This document shows, piece by piece, positions 52,365 to 62,583 of a stretch of DNA of 64,000 bases. Made by a program: the position numbers and the translations under genes. The notes beneath the pieces were generated by a model. That model saw only the letters and a list, made by a program, of their open reading frames with translations, did not search any database and had not been told where the DNA came from. Source of the DNA: Methanolinea sp. (GTDB lineage Archaea > Halobacteriota > Methanomicrobia > Methanomicrobiales > Methanospirillaceae); the NCBI GenBank assembly GCA_018263335.1, contig JADFCY010000006.1, positions 30,744 through 94,743 on the forward strand. Reading direction: 5' to 3'. Position 1 is the first letter of the stretch. Every line of letters begins with the position of its first letter.

Positions 52365-55300
52365 TTATTCGAGTGGATCTTGCCGGAATTCTTCTCTTTC
52401 GGGAAGGGGACAGGAGGCATTCCGAAATGCCCCTGCCGGCACATGAAGCTCGAACCGGGCACCCCTGCCATACACACCGGTCTCAATAATCGAGATTCCC
52501 GTGATCCCGAGGATCTCCCGTGAGAGGAAGAGTCCGAGTCCGGTGTGGTTCCCAAAACCGCGATCGAATATCTTTTCCTTCCTGTCCGGGGGGATGCCAA
52601 TTCCGTCGTCCTCATAGATGATGGCGAGGTGATCCGATTTCTGTTCGCACCGGATTGAGATCGCGGTCACGTGACCTCCATGCCGCATCGAGTTATCAAA
52701 GAGATTTGAGAACACTTTCTCAATCATTGGATCTGCATAGATCTCTGCATCTGAACACGTGCTGATCAGAGGGACTTCCAGAGGCTGCAGTTTATCAATG
52801 ATAGCCCCAAGGGAAAACCAGGTGGGTTCATGTCTCCCGATGTCCTGGTAGCTGCGGGTAAACTCTATTTGCCGGGCGATCATGCTGGCTGCATGGTCAA
52901 TCTTCTCGAGGAGAGCCATGACATCCCTGTCAGTCACTGTTTCCATTGCAATCTGCGCAAACCCCTGTAAGATGATCAGCTGGTTTGCGATATCGTGCCG
53001 AGTAATGCGTGATAAAAGGGCAACCTTCTTGTGAATCTCCCGGAGAGACATCTCCGCACGCTTGCGCTCGGTGACATCAAGGAAACTGACGAGGCTTGCG
53101 ACAACATTGCCATTCCGGTCGAGGACGGGGGTACCGAACACTTCAAGGTGTACCCGTGTACCGTCGGGCCGGACGACCACCATGTCGTCAACGTGACTCG
53201 TTTCCCCTTTCATCCCCCGTACTATCGGCATCTCGTTGGCAGGGTATTTTGTACACGTGCCTGCCTTGAAGGCCTTATACACTTCCGCGAGGTTCTTTTC
53301 AGTCGCATCCGGCAGGATCCCCCTGCCGAGGAGCCGGGTTGCCTCCCGGTTGGCAACGATCGGTCTTCCGGTCGGCGCTTCAACCATGAATATGCCGATC
53401 GGGACGGTCTCAAGGAGGGTCGTGAGGACCCGGTTACGGCTGTCGAGCTCATCGCTCTTTCTGCGTAATTCCTCCTCTGTCTTCTTCTGCTCGGTGATAT
53501 CCCGGGAAATGCCAAATATCCACATGATATCCCCCTGCCTGTCCCTGACAGGGTAGAGCATGTGGTCGTACCACCGCGTCGATCCTCCGATATGCATCTC
53601 CCCTTCTCTCCGGAACCGCTCTCCCGTCTTGAATACATGGTCAATCGCGTACCTCTGGGGTCCCGAGGTCTCCGGGGGGAACAGGCTGCTTCGTGCGTGG
53701 CCGATGATCTCTGCGGGATCTTTTCCGAGCATCCTCGCAGCGGCAGAATTGACGTACACGACCTGGTCATTCCGGTCGACCATGAAGATGAGGTCGGGGG
53801 ATACCTGGGAGAGTCCCTGGTACCAGTCTTCCTTCTCGTGCAGCGCCTCCAGGGCATCCCTGATTTCAGTAATGTCCCTTCCTACCGACTGGTATTCGAT
53901 GATCGCTCCTTTCGCGTCAAAGATCGCGCGGTCACTCCATCTCTGCCACCGGATGCTCCCATCCGGCATGATGATACGGTGTTCAATACTTCCCACAGGG
54001 TTTTGCTCTGTCAGTGATTCGAAGAAGTGCCGTACACGTTCCTTATCCTCCCTGGGAATCACGGGCTTGAACCTGTGCCCGAGTATCTCCTCCCTGGAAA
54101 ATCCAAAGTACCTGCAGTAGGCACCGTTGACAAAGACATGGGTGCCGTCAGGTAAAAAGCGTGAGATGAGTTCTGTCTGGTCTTCGACCACGTTCCGGTA
54201 CTGTTCCTCACTCTTTGCGAGTGCTTCTTCAGCCCTTATCCTCTCGATCGCGGCTCCGATCTGGGTGGCAACCGTCTCAAGGGCGACCCGGCTGTGGCCG
54301 GGGATCTCCCGGTCGGTAAGCGATGACAAATAAAGGCATCCACTCCCCTTTCCTCCTGACATTATCGGGATGATCGCAAGGGATTGAACACCTCCCTCCT
54401 GGGTAAAACGGTGTGTACCGGATTCAAGATCGCTTCGCGAGAGGAATATTGGCTGCCCGCCTTGTATTATCCGGGCATAAGAGGAATCCGGTGGATAGTG
54501 GGAGATCTCCCTGGTCAATTCTTCCGGAAGATTCCTCCAGGCCTTGAGATCGACTGCCCTGGTCCGGTCGTCGACAATATACACCCCACCTCTCTCCATC
54601 CCGGATATGTCAATTGCGGCTGCGAGGCTGATCTCTAACGATTCATCCAAGCTCCGGACTTTCTGGAGGGCGAGTCCAAGGGAGAGCTGTGTGCGTAGCG
54701 TGGACTCCTGCCGTTTTCGCTCCGTGATATCACGAAATGTCCCCTCTACCCCGAGTATATTCCCGTCGGAATCATAAAAGAGGTGAGAGCTTGTCTCGAC
54801 AAGGACGGGGCTGCCATCTCTTTTTTTAAGCATCACCTCGTAGTTGGTTACTTTGCCATGGGTGCTCAAATCATCGAGCAAACTTTTCCTGTCCGGGGGA
54901 TTTGCATAGAAATCGTCTGCAATACTTCTCCCGATGCACGATGAGAGATCATCGTATCCAAGGAGTGTCGCCCATGACTTGCTTGCCTTTGTGAGACGCC
55001 CGTCATTATCGCTCCTGTAATAGACATCCTGTATCTGGTCGAGAAGGTTTGCGTATTCCCTGTTGGTAGAGAGGAGGTCCATTTCGGCCTTCTTTTGCTC
55101 CGTCATATCAGTGATAAACGATAATGACGCAGGCTTCCCTGACCAGGTGATGGAGGTCGAGTTGATCCACAGCCACCGCACACTCCCATCTGCCCTGAGA
55201 ATCCTGAACGTGTACCCTGTGGGGGGAACACCTCCGCTCATCCGCTGGATATGACGGGCCATGACCTTTTCGCGGTCATCGGGATGGATAAAATCTGTGA

Positions 55301-56645
55301 ATGGCCTTGAGGTGAGGACCTCAACAGGATATCCGAGAATCCGTACGAGCGCGGGGTTGACATGAACCATCCGGTCTCCCTGCGCCACAAGTATTCCTTC
55401 AGTCGCAGTCTCAAAGAGCAGCCGGTAATTCTGTTCATTCTCCCGGAGCTTCTCTTCAGCCCGCTTGAGATCGGTGATATCTACGATGATCCCCCGCACA
55501 CCCGCAATGCTTCCATCCCGCACCACGGGTGAGGAATAGATGGAGACGGGAAAAGTACTCCCGTCTCTCCGGAGAGCCCTGTACTCCCTTTGTTCCTGTT
55601 TTATAGAGCCCTTTTCCAATATTTCGAAAAAAGAGGCAACCGCCCGATCCCGGTCTTCGGGCGCGATCATGTCGAGGGCATTCAACCCTTTCTGGAGATC
55701 GTCCTCGGCATACCCGAACATCTCAAACGCAATCCGGTTTGCATACGTCAACATCCCACTGGTATCCGTTTCGAAGATGACCTGTGGCAACATCTCCGCA
55801 AGTTCGCGAAATCGCCGTTCACTCTCGTTCAGCGCTTCCACTACCCTTTTTCTCTCAGTGATCTCGCGGATCGACTCGATGGCGCCAATGACCTCCCCAC
55901 GGGTATTGTAAAGGGGGGACGCAGTGAACCAGAGGACTGCACCGAGGCCATTGTTGAAATGCGGGATCGTGATCTCGGAGAAGAGCGTGTTTCCTTCGCG
56001 CTGGATGAACGGGTACTTCTCGGCGGTAGCCGGGTCGTCTCTTAACACGAGGTCGATGAGAATCGGTCGTCGCTCGTGGTAGAATGGAAGGGCATATTCA
56101 TAGTTGCCCTTCCCCACGATGTATTCGGCCGCGATGCCTGTCATCCTCTCTATCGCGCGGTTCCATGCAATCACCACGCCTCTCGTGTCGATGGCAAACG
56201 TCGCGTCGGGCAGGAAATTGAGGATATCTGCCTCCAGTCGCTCGTGGTCCCTGATGCGGATCTCCGCCCTCCTCTGGTGGACGGCCTGCCTGACCTTGTG
56301 GACAAGCTCTGCAAACTGAGATGCGGGTTCACCCCCTTTCTGGAGGTAGAAATCAGCCCCTTCGTTCAGAGCCTGGATGACGACCTCTTCACGACCCCGC
56401 CCGGTGAAGATGATGAAGGGAATCGGATTTCCCGAGGCGCGGACCTCCTTTAAGAGATCTATCCCGTTCATCTCCGGCATCTGGTAATCGGAGATGATCG
56501 CATCGTAATTCCCCGTTCTTATGACCCGGAGAGCATCCTTTGCAGATGTCACCGTCTCGACGTGAAATTCACCGTGCCTTTCCAGGTACAGCTTTCCCAC
56601 CTCGAGAAGCCCGGGCTCATCATCCACATAGAGGACAGTTATCAT
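52365..56645 (-). CDS. Receiver / multi-PAS / GAF histidine kinase (1426 residues)
   Basis: A large cytoplasmic hybrid protein. A receiver domain occupies residues 1-125 (VLYVDDEPGLLEVGK, phospho-Asp in DAIISDYQMPEMNG, FTGRGREEVVIQAL). Seven PAS domains are recognisable from about 140 onward, interrupted by a GAF domain (LRTQLSLGLALQKVRSLDESLEISLAAAIDISGM). The kinase core then has H-box VALLSRITRHDIANQLIILQGFA, N-box KVFSNLFDNSMRHGG and G boxes YEDDGIGIPPDRKEKIFDRGFG and HTGLGLFLSREIL. All catalytic boxes are present, so it should be an active kinase. No output DNA-binding domain is present. Ligands unknown. Confidence 0.88.
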   Translation of the reverse strand: MITVLYVDDEPGLLEVGKLYLERHGEFHVETVTSAKDALRVIRTGNYDAIISDYQMPEMNGIDLLKEVRASGNPIPFIIFTGRGREEVVIQALNEGADFYLQKGGEPASQFAELVHKVRQAVHQRRAEIRIRDHERLEADILNFLPDATFAIDTRGVVIAWNRAIERMTGIAAEYIVGKGNYEYALPFYHERRPILIDLVLRDDPATAEKYPFIQREGNTLFSEITIPHFNNGLGAVLWFTASPLYNTRGEVIGAIESIREITERKRVVEALNESERRFRELAEMLPQVIFETDTSGMLTYANRIAFEMFGYAEDDLQKGLNALDMIAPEDRDRAVASFFEILEKGSIKQEQREYRALRRDGSTFPVSIYSSPVVRDGSIAGVRGIIVDITDLKRAEEKLRENEQNYRLLFETATEGILVAQGDRMVHVNPALVRILGYPVEVLTSRPFTDFIHPDDREKVMARHIQRMSGGVPPTGYTFRILRADGSVRWLWINSTSITWSGKPASLSFITDMTEQKKAEMDLLSTNREYANLLDQIQDVYYRSDNDGRLTKASKSWATLLGYDDLSSCIGRSIADDFYANPPDRKSLLDDLSTHGKVTNYEVMLKKRDGSPVLVETSSHLFYDSDGNILGVEGTFRDITERKRQESTLRTQLSLGLALQKVRSLDESLEISLAAAIDISGMERGGVYIVDDRTRAVDLKAWRNLPEELTREISHYPPDSSYARIIQGGQPIFLSRSDLESGTHRFTQEGGVQSLAIIPIMSGGKGSGCLYLSSLTDREIPGHSRVALETVATQIGAAIERIRAEEALAKSEEQYRNVVEDQTELISRFLPDGTHVFVNGAYCRYFGFSREEILGHRFKPVIPREDKERVRHFFESLTEQNPVGSIEHRIIMPDGSIRWQRWSDRAIFDAKGAIIEYQSVGRDITEIRDALEALHEKEDWYQGLSQVSPDLIFMVDRNDQVVYVNSAAARMLGKDPAEIIGHARSSLFPPETSGPQRYAIDHVFKTGERFRREGEMHIGGSTRWYDHMLYPVRDRQGDIMWIFGISRDITEQKKTEEELRRKSDELDSRNRVLTTLLETVPIGIFMVEAPTGRPIVANREATRLLGRGILPDATEKNLAEVYKAFKAGTCTKYPANEMPIVRGMKGETSHVDDMVVVRPDGTRVHLEVFGTPVLDRNGNVVASLVSFLDVTERKRAEMSLREIHKKVALLSRITRHDIANQLIILQGFAQIAMETVTDRDVMALLEKIDHAASMIARQIEFTRSYQDIGRHEPTWFSLGAIIDKLQPLEVPLISTCSDAEIYADPMIEKVFSNLFDNSMRHGGHVTAISIRCEQKSDHLAIIYEDDGIGIPPDRKEKIFDRGFGNHTGLGLFLSREILGITGISIIETGVYGRGARFELHVPAGAFRNASCPLPEREEFRQDPLE

Positions 56646-56991
56646 GGGTTCTGCTCTATTGTTTCATTATTCCAGGGTGTATTGATAGTTCCCCTTTTCG
56701 GCAGGGAACAGCCCCGAGGTCTGCATTCACAGACCCTGCAGGAAGATCGTGCGCACCCCACGACAAATCCCCCCGCCGGCCCGAAAAAAGAGAATGTCCG
56801 GGTGGTTATTTTTCCTGATTCTGCATTTATCGATTCACTCACCTGGATTTTTTCGCCTCTCCTCTTTTACTCGCAGATACTTCCCGACTGCCCGGGAAAA
56901 AACCCCGCTGCTCTCTGGCCGATTCAGTCTGTTGGAATGAACCAAAACCACTATTGGGTGGGAGATTTCAAGGTGATCAGAGTGGTTCGTG
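56646..56991. other. Intergenic region between divergent kinase and lipoprotein genes
   Basis: No credible gene. Promoter-like AT-rich patches occur near 56660-56690 (kinase side) and 56940-56955 (lipoprotein side). Confidence 0.4.
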
Positions 56992-57612
56992 ATGAGACCG
57001 GTGTGGTATATTCTCATGGCAGGGTTGCTGGCAGGCGTGCTCATCTCATGCGGGTGCACGTCCCAGGCACCCGCACCCCCCGCCACGGCAGCCGGGGTAT
57101 CGCCGATGGCAACTCCCTCGGGGGGCACTTCCCCCCTCTCGCTCCCACGTCTCGCCCTTGACCTTTCTTTTTACCCGGAAGGCTTTGAGCTGATCTACGC
57201 GGGGGAGACAGAGCCCCCTTCGGAGAGTAGCCTCCTCTCCGATCCATCCTACCGTGGAGGATACTCGGTAACCGTCAGCAACGAGAGCGCGGACTTTCCC
57301 ACGGGAGAGATTGTCGATCAGATCATCCTCATCTACGACGAGCCGGTCACACATGAACGCCTTGCCACCATCTTTGCCGAGAACTACCCCGAGCTCTCCC
57401 GCTGGCCCCTCTCACCCCTTCCTGATCCCGGGATAGGGGAGGCCAGCATCGCATACCATTTCGCCTACCCAGAGACAACGCTCTCGGGATACACCATCAT
57501 ATTTGGGAAAGGAGACGTCTACCAGATTGTCACCACCATGACCGGTGACGGGACTGCCGATTATGGGTTCTTGCAGGAGATCGCACGGAAAGCCGCCGCA
57601 AAGTTCCCATGA
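56992..57612 (+). CDS. Exported lipoprotein of unknown function
   Basis: This is a 206-residue protein starting MRPVWYILMAGLLAGVLISCGC, with lipobox Cys at about residue 22, then a Pro/Ala/Thr-rich linker and a folded region of about 140 residues (LSFYPEGFELIYAGETEPPS ... ESADFPTGEIVDQIILIYDEPVTHERLATIFAENYPELSRW). No domain recognised. A GTG directly ahead (56989) would add one Met. Repeated aromatic and acidic residues in the folded part suggest a surface-exposed binding role. Confidence 0.7.
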   Translation: MRPVWYILMAGLLAGVLISCGCTSQAPAPPATAAGVSPMATPSGGTSPLSLPRLALDLSFYPEGFELIYAGETEPPSESSLLSDPSYRGGYSVTVSNESADFPTGEIVDQIILIYDEPVTHERLATIFAENYPELSRWPLSPLPDPGIGEASIAYHFAYPETTLSGYTIIFGKGDVYQIVTTMTGDGTADYGFLQEIARKAAAKFP

Positions 57613-57666
57613 TCCTTCCATGACAGGTCTCACACGAACAGGAAAATTGGGGGGGCGGTATTGAAG

Positions 57667-58527
57667 ATGGCGGGGGAAACAGACGAGCATGTCATCGAGG
57701 CGATAGGCCGGTGCCGCATCGTGATACGGAACGGGAGAGTGGTCGAGGTCGGCGAGCCCGCAATCAGGGACTGCCCCCTCGCGAAGCGGTTTGCCTGCCC
57801 CATCCCCTCGATCGACCGGGAGTCGGTGAGAGCGAACATCGAGCACCGGATCGCCTCCTTCGGCATGTGCACGCCGGGGCGGGTCGTGCATGAGACAAGG
57901 GAGTTCGTCGGGTTCGGCGCATCCGAGATCCTCGCGTTTGGCCTTGACGCCGGCCTCATCGACGCGGTGGTCCTTGCCTGCGACGGCGCGGGGACCGTGG
58001 TCGTGACCACCCCCTCCCTCGTCCAGGGGATCGGGGGGAGGATGTCCGGGCTCGTCTCGACGACACCCTACCCTGAGGTGATACGGCGTATCGAGGAGTG
58101 CGGGGGTATCGTTGTCGACAGGCGCCATGCCAGGATCGACCAGGAAGCCGGCACCAGGCGTGCATACGGTGAAGGGCATCGCAGGGTCGCGGTGACGGTA
58201 GCCCTGCCGGGAGAGGCAGAGAGGATACGCACGTCCCATCCGGATGCGACCATTTTCGCGGTCCACACGACCGGCCTCTCAAGGGAAGAGTCAGAGGTGA
58301 TCGTCGCCTCTTCGGACCTCGTCACGGCATGCGCATCAGGGCCGATCCGGGAGATTGCCGGGAAAAAAGCGCTCCTTCAGGCCGGGATCGCCATCCCGGT
58401 ATTTGCCGTCTCCTCGAGGGGAAAAGAGCTCATCATCGAGAAGATCAGGCGGGGGCGCGAGCAGGTCCTTGTCAAGACCACGAAGCTCCCCTCGCTTGGG
58501 GACCAGCAGCCCGACCCGCTTGTCTGA
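57667..58527 (+). CDS. Methanogenesis marker protein 8 (DUF2099)
   Basis: This is a 286-residue protein with DEHVIEAIGRCRIVIRNGRVVEVGEPAIRDCPL at the start, then VREVFGFGASEIL-like block (FVGFGASEILAFGLDAGLIDAVVLACDGAGTVV), GIGGRMSGLVSTTPYPEVI and CASGPIREIAGKKALLQAGIAIPVFAVS. This pattern matches TIGR03275, one of the marker proteins found only in methanogens and of unproven role. The ATG at 57667 follows a GGGGGGGCGG site. A TTG two codons earlier is possible. Confidence 0.86.
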   Translation: MAGETDEHVIEAIGRCRIVIRNGRVVEVGEPAIRDCPLAKRFACPIPSIDRESVRANIEHRIASFGMCTPGRVVHETREFVGFGASEILAFGLDAGLIDAVVLACDGAGTVVVTTPSLVQGIGGRMSGLVSTTPYPEVIRRIEECGGIVVDRRHARIDQEAGTRRAYGEGHRRVAVTVALPGEAERIRTSHPDATIFAVHTTGLSREESEVIVASSDLVTACASGPIREIAGKKALLQAGIAIPVFAVSSRGKELIIEKIRRGREQVLVKTTKLPSLGDQQPDPLV

Positions 58528-58642
58528 CCCAGGGGGTCCGCAGGGAGGCCCGGATTCTCCCATTAAAACTCCATTTATCCGGCACACCGGGACGATCTGC
58601 CGGAGGCAGGACTGCGCCCCCCACGGAACTCCTCACTTCCAC

Positions 58643-59266
58643 TCACACGACGATGTAGCTGTCTTGAAACGCCTGGGTTCTCTCAATCGACGTTGCCCGG
58701 GTCTTCAGGATCAGGGTATGGCCGATGCACTTGCCTGCAAGAAAGCCGCAGTCTGCATGGATCGTGATCGTCTCGCTTCTCGATTCTCCGCCCCCGATGT
58801 CCCCGAGGCAGCGCTCTATTGACGGGGCGGAGTTGATGAAGATCCGCTCTCCGTTCTCGTTGAACACCTCGAGGACCACGCACACGGAATGTGCAACCTC
58901 GTCCCCGGTATTCGTGATCGTCGCTGAAGTCTCGCGGCACGTAAGACCGCAATTGACAGGTGTCCCCGAGAAAAGGGTGAACATGACAGGCCTCTTCTGC
59001 GGGGTGGGAGTCGGGCTCGTCGTGGAGGACAGAGCAAACAGTGCGGTCGGGGAGGGGGTTGGCATCGTGGTCCGAATGATCGTGGTGCCTGCCACCGTGG
59101 TCTGCACGGGTGCCGGTGGAACGGTCTCCTGCCCGCCTGCGGAAGAACCGGCATCTCCTCCTGAATCGAGCATCCCCCCTGACAGGACATACACCCCGGT
59201 GACGATGAGCACTGCCACGGCAAAGATCGCAATCGCGGAAGTGCGAGAGAGGTTCATTGACGGCAT
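58643..59266 (-). CDS. Membrane-anchored exported protein with Thr/Pro linker
   Basis: This is a 207-residue protein with an N-terminal membrane anchor (TSAIAIFAVAVLIVTGVYVLSGG), a Ser/Thr/Pro-rich linker of about 60 residues and a beta-rich domain with TNTGDEVAHSVCVVLEVFNENGERIF and six cysteines that could pair. The fold resembles FxLYD/CARDB-like beta domains exposed outside archaeal cells. The start may be ATG 59266 or 59257. Function unknown. Confidence 0.68.
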   Translation of the reverse strand: MPSMNLSRTSAIAIFAVAVLIVTGVYVLSGGMLDSGGDAGSSAGGQETVPPAPVQTTVAGTTIIRTTMPTPSPTALFALSSTTSPTPTPQKRPVMFTLFSGTPVNCGLTCRETSATITNTGDEVAHSVCVVLEVFNENGERIFINSAPSIERCLGDIGGGESRSETITIHADCGFLAGKCIGHTLILKTRATSIERTQAFQDSYIVV

Positions 59267-59438
59267 ATGAGTGAGAGACGGGCATGAAGTTTCGCATCTT
59301 CCCCCGTTGAGCCCTGGCACTTGCTCGTGCCTCTGGCCTTCCGGAGGGGCAAAACCCAGGTTTATTGGGATGGAGAGAGAACCACTCTCATGTTCTGTCC
59401 ACTGCCACGAGCCCTGCAGGGGACAAACGGGGTGGAGA

Positions 59439-60164
59439 ATGTCCGCAGTGCTGGAAGTCTCGGGTCTCTCAAAGGTGTATGGCGATGTCACCGCGCTCGA
59501 CCGGGTCTTTCTCTCGGTCGAGGAAGGGGCGCTCTTTGGCCTCCTGGGCCCGAACGGGTCAGGGAAGACTACCATGATAAAGGTGCTGACAGGGCAGATC
59601 CGGCCGACTAGTGGGTCTGCACGGGTCCTCGGCCTCGATTCGGCGCATGAAGGGCTCCGCATCCGGGAAAGGGTCGGGATCATCCCAGAGCAGGAGTCGC
59701 CCCCGAGCTTTCTCACCTCCATGGAGTACCTGGAGTTCGTCGGGAAAGTCAGGAAGATCCCGGACATCAGGGAACGGGCTGACGAATGGTTCGACTACCT
59801 TGAGTTCGGCGACAAGAAAAACGTCCTCTGCAAGGACCTCTCCCGCGGAACCCGGCAGAAGCTGATGTTTGCCCAGGCCTTCATCCACGAGCCGGCCCTT
59901 GCCCTGATCGATGAGCCCCTCATAAACTTTGACCCTATCATGCAGGACCTTGTGAAGGAGTACCTGACAGACTACGTCAAATCTGGCAAGACGATCTTCC
60001 TCTCCACCCACATCCTCGAAGTGGCCGAGGAGATATGCTCCTCGTTTGCGATCCTTCACAGGGGGACACTCCTCCATTCGGGCCCAGTCGCCGAACTGAC
60101 CGAAAAGGGAGCGCACCTCCCGGAGTTCTTCCTCTCGCTCGTCCGGAAGGGTACCCATGCCTGA
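59439..60164 (+). CDS. ABC transporter ATP-binding protein
   Basis: This 241-residue ATPase has Walker A LLGPNGSGKTTMIKV, Q-loop IIPEQESPP, signature DLSRGTRQKLMFA (a variant of LSGGQ), Walker B LALIDEPLINFDP and H-loop STHILEVAEEI. It lies after an in-frame upstream extension that lacks homology, and its ATG follows GGGGTGGAG closely. The stop overlaps the permease start by 8 bases. Confidence 0.9.
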   Translation: MSAVLEVSGLSKVYGDVTALDRVFLSVEEGALFGLLGPNGSGKTTMIKVLTGQIRPTSGSARVLGLDSAHEGLRIRERVGIIPEQESPPSFLTSMEYLEFVGKVRKIPDIRERADEWFDYLEFGDKKNVLCKDLSRGTRQKLMFAQAFIHEPALALIDEPLINFDPIMQDLVKEYLTDYVKSGKTIFLSTHILEVAEEICSSFAILHRGTLLHSGPVAELTEKGAHLPEFFLSLVRKGTHA

Positions 60165-61563
60165 ACTCTTCATGCGGATGATGAAGGAGGAGTGGCGGAT
60201 GCACTCCACAATCTTCGGGCAGGTCTCGTTTGCGCTCTTCCCTGTCATGATCTTTGGGATCTCCTTCATGGGTTCCTTCCTCCTCCCCCATCTCCGGGCA
60301 GCTTTGCCCGTCGGGGACCTGGCACTCGCCGTCCACGCGATGTTCCTTGTCCTCGGGGCGATGGTCGGGGGGTTTGGCCTGATGGGAAACGAGATGATGA
60401 ACCGGCGGTTCGGACAGGTAAGCCTCCTTGCCTATTCGGCCCGGAGCCTGCCACTCTCCGGGAGATTCATCTTCGCAAATTTCGTTGTCAAGGACACTGT
60501 CTACTACTTCTTCCTCTGGGTCCTCCCGTTCGGTGCGGGGTATCTCGCGGCCGCGCCGTTCACCGGGGCATCCTTCCCCTCGGCCCTCCTGCTCCTGTTC
60601 ACCCTGGCGCTTGCATTCATGGCAGGGCTCTGCACCGTCTTTCTCCTCTCTTCCCTCTACGTCAGGTCGAGGGTAGCATGCGGAGTTTTGGTCATTGTTG
60701 GCGGATTGCTCCTCATTGCATCATTTCTCTCGACGGGACCGGCCCTTGTGCTCCTCTTCCCCCCCTACCTGATCTATTCCGGGTTCTCGTGGGGCATCCT
60801 CCTCTCCTCGTGTGCGATACTCGCGGTACTGTTTGCCCTCTCTATCCTGCTCTTTTGCGCGGAAGAGACAGGGACAACGAGTGTGCACGGGGACCTCCTC
60901 ACCCCTCTCGAGAGCAGGTTCGCGTGGCTCCCCCAATCCCCCCTTGTCGCAAAGGATCTCATCGACCTGTATCGGAGCGGAATAGGCATCGGGCAGGCCC
61001 TCTTCTCGTTTGCCATCCCCCTCGTCGTGATCTGGTTCTTTCTCTCACTCGCGGGATCATTTCTCCCGTCCCACGGCGTTATCGTCTTTTTTGCCATGAT
61101 CACCGGGGTGATAGCCTCGACCATGTACACGTGGGTAACGGAATTTGACTCGTTCGGGCCCTATGCATGCCTCCCCGTATCAGTCAGCACACTGATACAA
61201 AGCAAGATGACGACGTGTGTGCTCCTCCAGGTCCTCCCGGCGGCCTTCATTGTGAGTGTGGCAGTCCTCTCCGGAAATTCGGAGATTCTCATCCCGGCAT
61301 TGGCGCTCTGTATCTCGTTCTCATTTTACGCTTCAGGCGTGATGGCATACCTCTGCGGCCTCTCCCCGAGCGTGCTTGTGTATGATGTGAAGGTGCTCTC
61401 CACCTACCTCGTCCTCGACGGCGTGGTGTTTGCACTCTTCTCTGCGGTGGCGCTTGCAAACCCCCTCTTTGCTATCTCTTCCGTTCTGCTCTTTTTCCCC
61501 GGGTGGTGGTTCGTGAAGGCTGCGATGAGGCGGTGGGACGCGGTGGATCCGGGCGGGTATTAG
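60157..61563 (+). CDS. ABC-2 type membrane permease
   Basis: This is a 468-residue protein with about 12 predicted helices, starting MPELFMRMMKEEWRMHSTIFG. It is coupled to the preceding ATPase by an 8-base overlap, and no substrate-binding gene is near. Its size and doubled helix number resemble exporter subunits that carry both half-permeases in one chain. Substrate unknown. The function call rests mainly on pairing with the ATPase and on hydrophobicity. Confidence 0.78.
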   Translation: MPELFMRMMKEEWRMHSTIFGQVSFALFPVMIFGISFMGSFLLPHLRAALPVGDLALAVHAMFLVLGAMVGGFGLMGNEMMNRRFGQVSLLAYSARSLPLSGRFIFANFVVKDTVYYFFLWVLPFGAGYLAAAPFTGASFPSALLLLFTLALAFMAGLCTVFLLSSLYVRSRVACGVLVIVGGLLLIASFLSTGPALVLLFPPYLIYSGFSWGILLSSCAILAVLFALSILLFCAEETGTTSVHGDLLTPLESRFAWLPQSPLVAKDLIDLYRSGIGIGQALFSFAIPLVVIWFFLSLAGSFLPSHGVIVFFAMITGVIASTMYTWVTEFDSFGPYACLPVSVSTLIQSKMTTCVLLQVLPAAFIVSVAVLSGNSEILIPALALCISFSFYASGVMAYLCGLSPSVLVYDVKVLSTYLVLDGVVFALFSAVALANPLFAISSVLLFFPGWWFVKAAMRRWDAVDPGGY

Positions 61564-61655
61564 GCAGAAGCGCCCTTCTCCTTTTTGTCCAGGTCCGCAA
61601 TGCCTGCCGGTAGAGATCAAAAAGCCTATTGTGATGGACTTCTGAGAACTCCCCC

Positions 61656-62222
61656 ATGGAAATACATTCAGGAACGAAACTCGGAGTCCTCCTCATCGTG
61701 CTCTCTTTGATTCTCCTCTTCTCAGGGTGCACGCAGCCCGCCACGGCTCCTGCCGGCACACCGACCCCCACTGCACCTACCTCCACCCCAGCGGCTCCCG
61801 TCGCCAATGAGACCCTCAAGACGGAGTTGGCCGGGATTGCCGCAACTTTCGCCGGCGAAATAAACGGCAGCACGTTGGCGGCCGCATACCAGGAGGGTCC
61901 GAACTCGACCGCATACGCCGAGGTGCTCGGCCAGCTGCGGGACTTCAGGCTCTCAGACCCCCGCATCAAGTTCGTCTACACCCTCGCCCAGCAGAACGGG
62001 ACGGTCTGGTTCATCGTCGACTCCCACCATGGGTTACCAGAAGCTTCCCAGTACCTCGAGGTTTATGAGGATGCTGCCCCAGAACTGAAGAGCCCCGTCA
62101 CCGCTCCAATTGGGGCAGGGCCCTACACAGACAAGTGGGGAACGTTCTATTCAGGGTATGCACCCGTCGAAACCGGCGAACACGCACCCGTGTTCCTCAT
62201 CGGGGTCGATATGGAAGCCTGA
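61656..62222 (+). CDS. Lipoprotein with Cache-like domain
   Basis: The protein has 188 residues: a signal peptide with lipobox LLFSGCTQP (Cys25), then a Pro/Thr linker and a globular part. The latter contains LRDFRLSDPRIKFVYTLAQQNGTVWFIVDSHHGLPEASQYLE and ends KWGTFYSGYAPVETGEHAPVFLIGVDME. The final W-G-T-F-x-S-G-Y-A-P...G-V-D motif is common in the extracellular Cache-like sensory domains of methanogen kinases. Here it is detached and lipid-anchored, 361 bp from a membrane sensor gene, so a ligand-binding partner role is plausible. Confidence 0.7.
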   Translation: MEIHSGTKLGVLLIVLSLILLFSGCTQPATAPAGTPTPTAPTSTPAAPVANETLKTELAGIAATFAGEINGSTLAAAYQEGPNSTAYAEVLGQLRDFRLSDPRIKFVYTLAQQNGTVWFIVDSHHGLPEASQYLEVYEDAAPELKSPVTAPIGAGPYTDKWGTFYSGYAPVETGEHAPVFLIGVDMEA

Positions 62223-62583
62223 CGAGGCATTTCCCCCTTCTCATCTTTTAATGGTGTTTCTGCACCTGCTCTTGAACTGGGCAGAGCATGACCCCTGCGG
62301 CATTTGGGGCTCACCCGCATCAGGGAGCGTTTCATTGAATTGTCCCTTCCCGCCACACCCTTTCCTGCCCCGGGGGGATTACCTTTATCCGTCACAAGAG
62401 AAGTACAGAACACCTGGAGATGGACAGGCAGGGGGATATAGGGGGACAACTGTGTACCAAATTTCTCTGGAGTACACATTTCGCTCCAGGGAAAAAACCC
62501 GGTGACATGCGATCCACGCTGGCTCGCCGCTGATACCTTCCGATACGAGAGATGTGATATGCCTGTCCCGATTGGAGAGTGCC
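62223..62583. other. Intergenic region ahead of the truncated sensor
   Basis: No gene-like frame. A possible promoter lies in the AT-rich patch near 62440-62475. Confidence 0.4.

Noticed and set aside
58643..59767. Long version (374 codons) of the membrane-anchored exported protein
   Set aside because: The first 167 codons are antisense to the ABC ATPase. The real start is just before the membrane anchor at 59266 or 59257.
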